Positions 22,908 through 34,477 of a stretch of 64,000 nt of DNA are shown one piece after another. Each line of letters starts with the position of its first letter. Positions within the stretch are counted from its first letter, which is position 1. Origin of the DNA: Chaetorhynchus papuensis (Eukaryota; Chordata; Aves; Passeriformes; Rhipiduridae); assembly GCA_013396525.1 (NCBI GenBank), contig VWYX01000274.1, forward strand, positions 726,794-790,793, written 5' to 3'. The notes beneath the pieces were generated by a model. It was not told the origin of the DNA. It saw nothing but the letters and a program-made list of their open reading frames with translations, and made no database searches. Both the position numbers and the translations under genes were made by a program.

Positions 22908-25305
22908 TGTGATCTTAGCAGAGAGAAAGACCAGCCTGATTGGGCCAGTGGATCAGGCTACCAGCATATCACCCCTGCAGGTTTTCAGGCACAGCGTTGG
23001 AGAAAACAGTAAATCAAAGAGTCAGCTGAAAATAGATGCTGCATACTATTACTGAGTTCTAATTCTCTGTGTGACAGGCATTTTTGAGAGGTTTGATTGA
23101 GTGATAACTGAGGAACATCTCCACATTCCCAGTCAGGAAATCTAGTCTAAAATTGCTGGCTATCTGGGTGCCTAGGCTTGTCCATTGTCAGGAGAACAAA
23201 ATGTACAAAGTACAGCATTGTAACAGAAGAACTGGTTGAACAGAATGAATCATTAGTGCTTACTCAATAGGTGGTTCTTTGGAATCACTTTATATTTAAA
23301 TGCACTATAATTATAATTTTCTTGGGTACTCACAGTCTTTGAGTCAAACTGATATCTCCTTTGATTTTTCTGTTACAAGTAGTAGAATGTCTTCCTTGCA
23401 AAGCGCTCTTGACTACATTTACTCTAGATTTAGTTTAGGATATTGATGGTCTCCAGACACTCAGATGTATTCAGAAGTTGGTGTTCAAGTAGGTTTGGAG
23501 CATCATTTTCCAGCTTATCATGAGCTGTAATTTTGTTCTCTGCCCACAGTATTTCCTGTAATTCAACAAAGGCCTTGGTGGAAGGTTTGGAAATAGCTTA
23601 GCCAATACTGAGGCCCATTGTTTAAAGTCTCTGTCTCAGTTTTTGACCAAGTGGCCCCACTGCTATCTATTGCTGGTAAATTCAGTTCTCCTCTTGAAAA
23701 ACAAAACCAAAAACAATTAAGGCTAAGAATTCCTTTCCTGCGTTGCTGCTGGAGGAGCTACTTCTGTAGCAAATTGACTTGTATCCACAAAAATGGTGTG
23801 GCAAGATACCATATGTGGTAATTGTATGCACTGTTCAAAATATTTTAAATGAACTTGTTCTTACAAAGAAATAAGTTATGAAGTTAACTTTTATATGTGT
23901 GTGAATAATTAAACTATTGTCACTACTCTAAATTATCATCTATTGTTAACTTACATCATTAAATCTTGCTTCTTTGCTAAAGAATAATGAAAAATACACT
24001 TAATTAACAGTTATTGCAAGCTTGAGGCCATTGATAACACAGTTCTCAGACTGAATTTCACAAGTGTGTTTTGTACTTGACTTGAAATTGCTGCTTTATT
24101 CTAAAGCCCTGCACAGTGATGTGGGCATAACAAATTTCGTATCACAAGAACGAACTCCCTTAGTAAATTATGTCACTGTTGGTTAAGATTAGGTTGCTAC
24201 AAGCAAACAACTCAAGTGTTATTTTTTTTCCAGTGCAGAGGGAGGAGTTATGGCTTGAGCCTGCTGTTTTAGTTGCTTTCAGCAAATTTATGAAAGGCTT
24301 TTGCTGTGCGCCAAATCTGAGAAAATCCCACCCCCTTTCCCTCACAGCTTCACTGTGCCAATCCATCAGGAGATTTTGGGGGGTTCTGTAACGGTTCCCT
24401 GAGGAAAGGGACTCTGGTTAATTTCCTTGTTGTTTCGATTACAGAGGTGATAGGGCTTTTTTTTCCTTGGATATTGTTAAAGAGGCTTGCCAGCACTGTA
24501 AAGAATGTGCTGCATTCTTCAGATGAAATAAGGCCAATCAGTGGAATAATGAGGAAAGTAATATCTCCCTAGAGAGTCTGATTGGGTTTTCATCAAATCA
24601 GCCAACCTTTTCCAGTCATTTACACCAACGTTCACTCCATGCAGGGTGTTATGCTGTCTCAGATTCTTTCCTCCTTTTAAATCCCTTGTGATTATTACTG
24701 ATAACTAAATAATTGGGATGAGGCAAATTTATGTATATTGTATATGTTCTTCTTTTTAAAATTAATTATTTTGTTCTTATTTTTTCGCATATATTTTAAA
24801 CAACTCTGCTACCCTGGAAGCCATTCCAAAGAAAAGAGGGATATGCAAGAGCTGGAAGATTTATTCCTTTGTGACACTGAATGTCCTTTTATTTTTAATA
24901 TGTGGGGTAGTCTCCAATGAATGGAAGGTTACCTACTGCTAAGAGTGCAGTCCCATGACAAGATGCCCAATTCTTGTTGTTAATTATAGCTTGACACATT
25001 TATTTTTATTTATTCATTAATTTGCCTTTCCAAGATAAACCTCTAAAATGAGCCATTTAATTTATCGGGGAGTGAGGAGAACAATAGTTACCATGATCTT
25101 CCCTTATTTCATGTTCTTTTCTCTGTCGAGAGCACAGCATTAAATGCAAGAGGAACATCCAGCTACTGAGACAGAGGCACTTCTCATTCACTCACACAGA
25201 ATCCAAACTAAGAAAAGGTTTGCACACAGCTTCTGCAGGTGTTTTCTTGCTGTATCTACAGACATCAATAATCTGTTCTAAAAAATATAAAGATTACAGT
25301 GTTGG

Positions 25306-25360
25306 GCCGGATCCTCCCATGGTGTAAATCAGCTTGGTTCTACTGACACCAGTAGCTGTC
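25306..25360. repeat. Possible sauropsid dispersed-repeat module
   Basis: The order 'gggccggatcctccc', 'ggtgtaaatcagc', 'ctactgacaccagtag' follows an old repeat that I recall from birds and turtles: gggccagatcctcagc, tggtgtaaatcagc, ccattgacttcaatgg. This is the best of the four module matches in the window. It is diverged and probably only half of the original palindrome. Confidence 0.4.
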
Positions 25361-26029
25361 ACCCAGCATGAGACCCTTCAGACACACATGGCAAGTTATT
25401 GGCTCACCAGGGCTACGGCTCATACATCATTAAGTAGCCCTTTCCTATGAAACCAGTACCTTTTTGCCATCGAACGAGGAATAGGCAGGAGCACAAAAGA
25501 TGCAGGGTACTGCAGAGCTGTGCTACTCCACTGTGTTAGCAGACTAAATGTTGCAGTCAGCCTGTGCTGGCAGCTGCATACATGACTATATAGTACCTAA
25601 AATAAGGGGGGGTTCTGATTCCCTTCTGTGCTCTGTTCTGGAGCACAGACAAAAAGAAATCTGGTCTCCTGTGCAAGTTATCTTCCTTCAGTGGCTGGGA
25701 GACTCAGAAACAGTGCAGCTTCGTTATACACAAACACATTTATGGCATCTTTGACAAGCTCCTGGACCACATCAGCCATGATCTGATTACATCACTAAAA
25801 TTAATGTGGTCTTTGGATGTTTTACACAACAATCTGGGAGGCATTTATTTCCTGCACTTGGGGGGGGGACATGTTTAGCATGTGAAAGTTTTCAAAATTA
25901 ACTGAGTTCCATTCACACCAGTCCTCCCACACCGCTCAGCAAATGATTCAAAGCCTTCAGCGTGATTTCATCTGTGCAGACTCTAATCCACTTACTTAAT
26001 GAAATACATAATTAACATATTATAATTGC

Positions 26030-26190
26030 AGTAAAGATGGTTTTGACAGAAATCATTTCCCGTATCTAATACCGTGGTAATTTAATCTGTTCCCCACTCC
26101 CTAACACGACCCTCCGTGATTAAGTTTCATAAGAATTTTTTTGATTGATTGATTCATCTGACGTGCCTGGGCCCTGCAAAAGGAGTGTCT
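26030..26190. promoter_or_regulatory. Candidate conserved noncoding element
   Basis: The block contains overlapping PBX/HOX-type TGATTGAT sites in TGATTGATTGATT (26142-26154), TAAT-type sites and several retained CpG (taccgtgg, acacgacc, ccgtgatt, gacgtgcc). Immediately downstream, at 26266, a poly-T tract starts. Inference from texture only. Confidence 0.28.
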
Positions 26191-29100
26191 GTCAGTTTAC
26201 AGAGCTACGTGATGTTGTGGCAGATGGTTGTGGAGAGGCTCTTTGCGCTGTCTCCCTGTGTGGTCTTTTTTTTTTTTTTCCCCTAAATGCCCTGATAATC
26301 CAAATACAGCAACCCTGATCCACTAAATCGCTACATGTTTTTATATTCTGTCTTTTAGTTGTGTGTATAGTTATTAAACTAGGGAAGGCAGGATGTGTTA
26401 AACTAGGAGGTCTAAATCCTAATGCTGTCATTCACTTCCACAATAAAACAACCCACACAGATACTTTTTATTTGATTTCTCTTTCTGTTTGTTTTCAACA
26501 CAATCTCTCTAGTCTGTCATTCACTCTCAGGCAGTTACTTGAGTTAAAAGGGCCAGCAAGCCAAGTTATACAGACCTTCTCAGTTAAATATCACTTGTTA
26601 CCTGCAGGAATATATGGGGAACATTACCAACCACTTGCTTTTCAAGTCAGACTCAAATGGCTGCTCTCTTGATATGGGTCATGACTCATGAGATAATATC
26701 CAGTAAAAGGTCTGTGGCAAATGATTACTTCCTTTTCATAGACTGAAACCCTATAATTTTTTTAATGCTGTCAGTCTTCAGGAAACTGTGTCCTAGTGAC
26801 ATTGTAAAAAAAAAACAAATCCCAAAGGAAGGGATGCTGGATGCCTTCCTCTGAGACAAACCAAATCCTCTGGCAACACAAAGCATCCTCCTCTCACCTT
26901 CCTTCCTGTCCCTTACACCATCCTATGCTCCAATACAGCTTTTTCCATCTCATTTGCTTCTCCTATGGTAGGAGTTAACCAATGCTGTACTGCACTTTCC
27001 TTTGTCCATGGCTTTCATGCAGCTGGCCAGGTCTCCAGAATCTCCAGGGAAAAGCAGGTAACTGTCTGTGTGTGGGACAGATGATAGAAAGACAAAGACA
27101 TGGCCTTGTCAAGTCATCCAGTCGTTGTCAGAGCTTGCTCAGCTTGCTGAAACAGATCATCCTGTTGCAGGTTTGGGCACTGGTACCTGCAGACTTTGTT
27201 ATCCACAGCTGGGAGGTTCTCTGAAACCCTGAGCTGTGCCACTGGCAACATTTGCTCTTTATGGCTTGACTTTGCACACAAAATGGGCTGCTCAATAAAG
27301 TCATAGGTATGTGACAGGGCACAGGGCTGTAGTGTCTGGGCCTTTTCCTGGGGCCAGGCAGGAAGGGGATCAGCAGCTTGTCATGTGTGAGATGGTTTGC
27401 CTCAGGGACAAGGTGGGCATGGATTTTCCAGGGTTTCTGTTGTGGAAGAGGGCAGGTGAGACGTGTTTAACCCTTTTAAGTCCCTTGCTTGACCAGACTT
27501 TTAAAAGTCTGTCTCGTGAGGTGAAAGAGCACCACAGCGAGATAGTGGCAGCAGAAGCTCCATCTCTCTTTGCAGCCAGGATGCAGCAGCATGGCCATCC
27601 GAGCAGCAGGACAGTCCCTTAGGGGCACGTTTTGCTCTGCAGTTGTGTCAGTTTGTGACACTGGTTGGTGCCAGGCTGTGTGGCACTAGGAGCAGTGTGG
27701 CACTAGGAGAGGTGTTTCAGGCCAATTCCCAGCCTGGTGGCAATGCTGACACTGGTGGTTTATGGCTTGTAAGAGCTGAGGTGTGCTGCAGGCTGAGACC
27801 ACAGTCAGCTTCTGTGTGCTGTCATGCCCCAGCTGCTGGAAATGTTTTGAGTAGCAGTCCCTTGGCTCTGTTGGTCAAAAGGTGGATGAAGGTGGTGAAG
27901 TTGTGAACAGTGAGCAAATCTTTGCTTCCTGTCAGCCTGAGACTTAATTTTTTTTGCTTTCCCATAACTTCAAGTAGTCTCAAAGGGTCTGGTGGACAAT
28001 GCTGCTTGTATGTCACAGGGCAGAGACCTCGGTCTTAAAAAAATTGCTGGACAGAGTTGCAAATTGCAGCATTCATTCTGTTTTACACCTGGAATGTCCA
28101 AGTGGGTGTATTCACTGACAAGGAGGGTAAAGACAGTAGAAAATAACAGAAAATAATTTACAGCCTGTCTTTGCTCTGCTTTGTTGTTTCACTTGATAGT
28201 AAGTCAAAGGTGACTCAGGCTCCAGCCTCTGTGATGGTCGTAATGCACAAAAGGGACTGGAGGCAGAGCTGCCTCACCTGTCCTGCTGCCTCACATCCTT
28301 CTGAACATTAGATCTTGGGCAAGTGCTTCTGACAGAAGCCTCTGTTCATGAAAGACTCAGTCTTCTTCCTGGTAGGAGGATGCGTGAATCATTTTTGATG
28401 ATGTGAAGCTGCATTTAATTGTGTCATCTTTCATAAACTGAGTGTGTACCAGTGCTTGACAACATACTGGGTTTGTGGGGCTTTGTTAGCGATGTGAAAT
28501 ACAGCGTATTCATCCATTTCAGCAGTGTTCTAAACACTAATAGAGGTTTAGATGCCTAATTTCTGTTGAAGAGCTACTGCAATAGCTAGGGTTTATTTGC
28601 CTACCCGTTCTCTCTGACCTGTGTACTACTGGTGTGTTTGCATTTAAAGTTATGCCAAGATTATCCTACAGTAAGCAAAGACTTTCCATGGCGCCTCTAA
28701 ATCTGCCACCCCTCCCAGTGACAGATTGTAAATGCTCTGATCAACAAAAGCTCTGCTTTTCCCATTGAGTTGTGAAACACTTACCTGGGAACAGCTTGAG
28801 CACAGAATGTGAGACAAATTAAGAGGCATTTATGCAAAGGGAGGGCAGAGATTTTGAAAAAAAAAAAAAAAATTCATATGGTCAGCTTTTTAAAACACTG
28901 GCACAAAATCAGAAGCATGGACAATATAGGATCCTGCCCCAGCCCCATAGCCGAACCCACACTGAGTTCAAGGAGGCCACTCAGAATGATGCACACCAGC
29001 TCCTACATCTGAGTCAGTGAACTCATTGAACTTGACTGAAATTCCTGTTGGAGCATTTTCTTTTTCCTATGAGTGTGGAGGGAGGGGGAGGCTCCTTTGT

Positions 29101-29790
29101 GAGTGGCAAGTGTACATGAACACCACCACATCAACTGCCAATATGTTATGAGGCCTTGGTAACAATCTGGAGTCTCTGGGGAGCTCTGCTGCAGTTCAAG
29201 TGAGTATCAGACAGAGAGAAAACAATTTCTGGTGCCAATAATGCAGCACAGATGAAAAATGTTTTAATATTTGAAGCTGCTTTATGGCAGAAGCAATGAC
29301 AGTGATGGAGTCAATGTCAGCTTTTTTCCTTTAAATGTCATCTTTCGTCTATGAGTTTTTTCTGCTCTGGAGGCATGCAAGCCTGATGCTGACTGTTTGC
29401 AACCATTGATCATTGATTTTATTCTAAATGGAAAGCTTGCCAGAAGACTAGAAATTCTGGAATTTATTAGGATTTCTTTAAGAGGCACTTTAGCTCAACA
29501 GTTCTCATTACTGTCTTTACAATGTTACTTATTTTTCTTTTTATGTCATATGATTTGTAAAGGGTTAGTACTCAGAGAACAATATACGATTAAACCACTG
29601 TGCATGCTGGAGTTGCAAGCTTAGAGGGGAAAAAAGGATTCTTAGGAAGGCTAAGCACATATCTGAGTGTTAAACAACTAATGTCTCTTCAGAACCAAAA
29701 GCTCTATTTTGAAATCTGTGAACATGATTTTTATTAAACAGCAGTTTTGATTAAATAAGGTCACTCTTAAATTAATAACTCTTAGATACA
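26191..29790. other. Noncoding sequence, moderately GC-rich in the middle
   Basis: 27.3-27.9 kb is richer in GC and therefore carries several overlapping open frames on both strands (up to 103 codons); none looks like protein. It includes a 15-bp word repeated at 27678-27692 and 27695-27709. Poly-T at 26266-26279 and poly-A at 28857-28872. No RNA gene or transposon is recognised. Confidence 0.55.
27678..27709. repeat. 17-bp tandem duplication
   Basis: gtgtggcactaggag is present twice without mismatch, separated by 'ca', giving a 17-bp period. Small slippage duplication. Confidence 0.8.
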
Positions 29791-29796
29791 TAAATA

Positions 29797-29890
29797 AAAA
29801 GGCTAAACCATCTTTATATTCTGACATTTAGTGCATAAACAACGTACTATATGTACCAAATGTCAGAATATAATGAAAGTTTGTCCTGTT
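29797..29890. repeat. Long imperfect inverted repeat (hairpin)
   Basis: Arms 29797-29837 and 29850-29890 are inverted copies: 33 of 41 positions pair, and the inner 27 bp (29811-29837 with 29850-29876) pair at 24 positions. An uninterrupted 16-bp arm, ttatattctgacattt at 29814-29829, meets its exact complement at 29858-29873. The loop is 12 nt. Pairing fades outside the arms. Size and shape fit a foldback MITE or a microRNA-precursor-like hairpin; the sequence alone does not decide. Confidence 0.85.
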
Positions 29891-31490
29891 AAACTAATAC
29901 TACTGATGGGCAAAAATGTCTTGGACTCTAAAACCTCTTCAGTGTATTTATTTACAGTGACATTATTCTGAACATGCCAGCTAGGAGTGGTTTAAGGCTT
30001 TATTATATATTAACATTTAACGTATTTGTGTGCTTATGTATAAGTGATTATTCTTCATTTGGTTAAAAAGAATCCATTTACAATTATACAGTGAGCTAAA
30101 TGTTTTCAGTTTGTGATATGTTTCCATTGGCACAGGACTAGTTCAAACAGGTATGTTAGCTCTTGGCTGACACGCCTGACATTCAAGCTTTATTATGGAA
30201 CAGTGTACCCAGGGAATGTGAATTATAGAGAGTATCAGCCTTGGCCTACTGAAAGCATCATTCAGCCTGGTTGATTATGGAATTTACTCCTGAGTTCGGG
30301 TCTGGAGATCCATCTACTGAGCTGATGCTGTTTATTTGTTTAGTCACAAATATGTTGCAGACCAGACAAAGGGAAAATCATAGTGGGAAATGGGCTGGTT
30401 GGATAGCACTGACCAGTGAAAAGCAAAATCTTTCAGGGTAAAGAGCCTGTGGTAAAGTTTATTGCCACTGTTTAGATAAAGCTAATTCCGGCAAACCCTT
30501 TAATAAACCCTTAAGTGCAGCACTTGAAGTGTAAAAGAAAACTTTCCAGCAAATAAAACGTCCATCTGCAGTGTCACCTTGGATGCTGTAAACAAAGTTC
30601 CTGGTGTAGTGGGGTCTGTCGTACCCCATTGATCAAATTGCTTTTAATGTTTGTAGTAATGGACTGTCCTGGTTTGCAGTGCCACATGTGATACAATGCC
30701 TGTATTGTAACTGGGGTGGAGGAACAGCAGAATATTTTCTGCCTGCCTCAGCCCCATTTATTCTGCACTGGCCATGTCCCCACATACTCCTTCTCATACT
30801 TGTCAACAGGCAGGCTTCTCTGTCTGCAGCACTGAAGCTCAACTGATAAAAATGGCATATTTTCCCTTTATTGTTGGATAACCTCTGCTTCCTTCTGCAT
30901 AGATTGCCACCAAAAGGTCTTGTTTAGATTTGTTCTGTACCAAATGACCTGTTAATTCTGTCAAGTTTTTAATGATTCTCTGATGAGACTAGACTTTTTG
31001 GCTAAGTGCAAGTTGGGAAATACTGAACACGATTCAACAGCCATTTCTTGAGAGTACCATTTAAAATTCACTGGTGCTAGGGGTATCTGCATCCATGGAG
31101 TGCAGCACCATTTGCACAAACCATTTGTGCACTTTTGGAAGGTGAATCTTCAGAGATGTTCCACCAAGAGCCCTTAAAGCTTAAAATCCTAATGAACATT
31201 TGCAAAATAACCATGAATTTGCCCTAGTGGGAATAGCTGGAAGCCTATCTGATAGTTTTGGTGTATGTTTGTGAACCAGGGAATCCTAAAAAAATATTTA
31301 AATATGAAGTGACAGCGTTTTATGCTCCCATGGCATAGAGGTCCTTCTTATCATTATTAGTTTGGTTGTAGTAGAATCTAGAGGCTGCAGGGGATTTAAG
31401 GGTCCCATTGTGTACTGCACATGTACATCACAGATACTTCTTGTACTTAGGAACTTGGTTTCAAAAGAATGGGATAGCATAGGCAGAAAC
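29891..31490. other. Noncoding sequence, nothing identifiable
   Basis: AT-rich unique DNA between the inverted repeat and the first CR1. The open frames are short and unrecognised. Confidence 0.6.
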
Positions 31491-31494
31491 AGGA

Positions 31495-32008
31495 AATCAT
31501 AGATTGGCCTGGGTTGGAAGGGATCTTAGAGGTCATCCGGTTCCACCCCCCTTGGCATGGAGAGGGATAACTTCCATTAGACCAGGTTGCTCGGATGTCC
31601 ATCCAGCCTGGCCTTGAACACTTCCAGGGATGGGGCAGCCACAGCTTCTCTGGGAACCTGTGCCAGGGCCTCACCACCCTCACAGAGAAGCATTTTTTCC
31701 AATATCCAGCCTAAACCTACTCTCTGTCAGTTTGAAGCCATTCCCCCTTGTCCTGTCACTCCATCCCTTGTCAATAGTCCCTCTCCATCTTTCTTTCAGA
31801 CTCCTTTCAGGCACTGGAAAGCTACAATAAGGTCACCCCAAAGCTTCTCCTCTCCAGGCTGAACAATCCCAATTCTCCCAGCCTTTTCTCCCAGCAGAGC
31901 TGCTCCATCCCTCTGATCAGCCCAGTGCTTCCTCTGGCCTGGCTCCAGCAGCTGCAGGTCCCTCATGTGCTGGGCAGAGGGACAGAATCACAGCCCTTAA
32001 TCTGCCCC
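31495..32008 (-). mobile_element. CR1 LINE fragment, 3' end
   Basis: This is the 3' end of a CR1 non-LTR retrotransposon, read here as its reverse complement. It starts with a reduced terminal octamer (aatcatag), then the conserved 'gggttggaagggatctta', then the 'ccagcctggccttgaacac', 'cacttccagggatgggg' and 'tttgaagccattccccctt' blocks. CR1 copies are usually 5'-truncated, as this one is, so only the 3' end of ORF2 and the 3' UTR remain. Near 31975 the text jumps from 'gtgctggg' to 'cagagggacagaatcac', which in the family consensus lie some tens of bases apart; an internal deletion is likely. It is inactive. Confidence 0.93.
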
Positions 32009-33995
32009 CCACACTGCTTTTCAATATGAGATGTGTTATTGATATCCAACATCATATGATTTGAGGGTGGAATTGGGATTTAGTAGGTTTTAGTTGACTG
32101 TCTTTTTTAGTACATTGCTTCACAACCTCCAAGAACAACATGATTTTCTGCATTACATTTGCTGTGCAGGCTTCTGCTTGGACAAATTATGGGTTGTGTA
32201 CAGGTCTCTTGTCACATTTTCTTTCCCAAAGGAAAGCACCACAAAATGTGATCTTAAAATAATGAAGTCAAAGGAATCCACAAAGAAAAATTTACATTTT
32301 TTGTTCCTTGATTGGGAAAATGATTTTAAGGAAAAGCAAACCCAACTTCTCCATTCCTAAGTGGATTGCTGCTAAGTGGCAGCAGAGGACTGCAGAGGTT
32401 GTGGCAGGTATGTTGAGAACAGCGATATTAAAAAGAAAATAACTCTGGGGAGGAATCCTGAAATTTTCCAGAGAAAATAATTTCAGCTGAAAATCCTTGA
32501 GTAGCTCTAGTAAGGATGTTGCTCCCCTACACTGGGAATCAGTGAATTTAGCATTCCTGTGCTCAGCAATTCACTGCTTTGTGCATTTATCCATCTTTAC
32601 AAATAACCAGCTAACATCAGTGAAAGGAGTCAGTTCCTTCACTGTGAGGAGCTTAGCCTTGCAAGAAAACTCCTCCTGCTAATCCATATTCAGAGAAGCC
32701 CTGAGGGAGCTATCAAGACTATTCTGAGAGTAAATTATCCACCCAGGAAAGGATTACAAGATCCTGGCCCTGCTCGAGATCCCCAGCTAGACTGTGTCAG
32801 TATTTGACAAAGGTTTGTGTCACTTGTATGTTCAATGTGCTGATGCCCCCCGGACCACTTCTTAGACACCTCTGAGTTGAGAGAACGAAAAGCAAAGGCT
32901 TGGTTTTGGAGCTGAGGAAAGCAGCAGTCACTGGTGACTTCCAGTAGGGAAGCATCGAGCCCCCAGTACCCTCTGAGTGATGACCACATGGGCAGAAAGA
33001 GAGGGCAGAAGTTAAGGTGGCTCCTGTGGTGTTTGCACTGGAATGGTTTCTGCAGCTTCTCTTCTGACAAGGGAGGGGTTGGAGCCCCAAGACAGCCTCC
33101 TCCCTCCTCTTGGGCAAGATAGGAGCTGCAGTAGCTCACATCAGCTCAGCTGGGCTGCCTCAAGGTATGGGCATACTGTGGGGTCAGTCAAGATGCTGGT
33201 GCTGTGCCCCACATCATCCCTCTCATCTTCCAGATGACGAAAAGATGAAGGAGTCACCTGGCTTGTCACTCCTGCTGACACCAGTTTGGAACACCAGCTG
33301 GGATCATCCTGTCACAGTCTGCACCTCTGTGACTGAGGAGAAAAGTTCAGCTGCCAAGATATTCAACCTGGAACTCCTCATTAAAAAAAAAAAAAGGTCC
33401 ATTAGAAGTTATATCTTTTATAAATGGCCTATATATTATGACATAATTTAATTTAGTGCTCTGAATGTATTATGGCCACCATAATAGTTTTACATTTATA
33501 GATTTCATAGTTTTGCTTCTATAAAACAACTACAATCTGTACCCCTTCCAGCTAATTACAATAAAATGCTTCAATTCACATTTACAATGTAAACTAAGGG
33601 CAGAGGCGTGTGAATTCTGACTCAGGTTTATGCTTCACAGGCTGCTGAGAACGCCTAGGCTTAGCCTCCCCTGACTAAGGTGTTTTCTGTGGTCAGGTCT
33701 TGGTGGAAACCTGCCAGGAGGTAGCTGTGCCCATTCCTAGGAGATCCTGGGGTTTCTGCTGAGGGACCACGCTTGTGGGGCTGGGTGAATATTGAAAAAA
33801 TGAAAGAAACTGGGAGTAGATACTCATTTAGACTGAACTGGAGAAAAGAGAGTACCAGATCCGAGTATGATGGGACTCACTGGAAAAAAGAGAGGAAATC
33901 AGCTGTAAGGGATGCAGATTGAGCGGGCAGGTTGCAGGGGAATGAAGATGTGGAATTTAAATGACAGATTCAGAAACGGTGTATGCATTTGAGAA
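32009..33995. other. Unique sequence between two CR1 copies
   Basis: No gene is seen. 32.7-33.3 kb is richer in GC and shows overlapping short frames on both strands (up to 134 codons, minus strand 32735-33139) without recognisable domains. A 13-A run lies at 33383-33395. Confidence 0.55.
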
Positions 33996-33997
33996 AG

Positions 33998-34475
33998 TCA
34001 TAGAATCACCGAACGGTGTAGGCCGGAAAGAACCTTAAAGTTCATCTCGTTCCACCCCTGCCATGGACAGGGACACCTTCCACTAGAGCAGATTGCTCAG
34101 GGAGGGCCCCATTCAGCCCCATCCCAGTGCCACAGATGGGGCATCCACAGCTTTTCTGGGCAAACTGTTCCAGCACCTCACCACCCTCACAGTAAATAAT
34201 TTCTTCCTAATATCTAATGTAAATTTCCTTCAGTTTAAACCCATTACTCCTTGTCCTGTCACTATGAAGAGTCTCCCTCTGGCTTCCCTGTAGCCCCTTC
34301 AGATACTGGAAGTTCTCCACACAACCTTCTCTTCTCCAGCCTGAAAAGCCCCAACTTTCTCAGCCTGTTTTCATAGGGCAGGTGCTCCAGTCCACTTTTC
34401 AACTTCATGGCCTCCTCTGGACTTGCTCAGCAGTTCTATGGCCTTATCTTGGGGGCACCAGAATGGCACACAGAG
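33998..34475 (-). mobile_element. CR1 LINE fragment, 3' end
   Basis: Same family and orientation as the copy at 31495. It begins with 'tcatagaatcacc', a CR1 terminal octamer, followed by 'aaagaaccttaaagttcatct', 'ccatggacagggacacctt', 'cctcaccaccctcacagtaa' and 'gggggcaccagaatgg'. The copy is 5'-truncated after about 480 bp and has no open frame of meaningful length. Its diverged octamer and scattered substitutions mark it as old and inactive. The right-hand boundary is accurate to about 10 bp. Confidence 0.93.
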
Positions 34476-34477
34476 AG

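Larger units (their letters stand above)
20556..26020. other. Noncoding sequence, nothing identifiable
   Basis: T tracts continue to 21095 (20628-20639, 20685-20693, 21086-21095). A 14-bp-period duplication lies at 22881-22907, an old repeat module at 25306-25360 and a 9-G run at 25860-25868. Open frames are at most 94 codons and none is recognisable. Confidence 0.55.

Noticed and set aside
31447..31862. Open frames over the first CR1 copy on both strands
   Set aside because: They fall in the degraded 3' end of the LINE and do not represent an intact reverse transcriptase or host gene.
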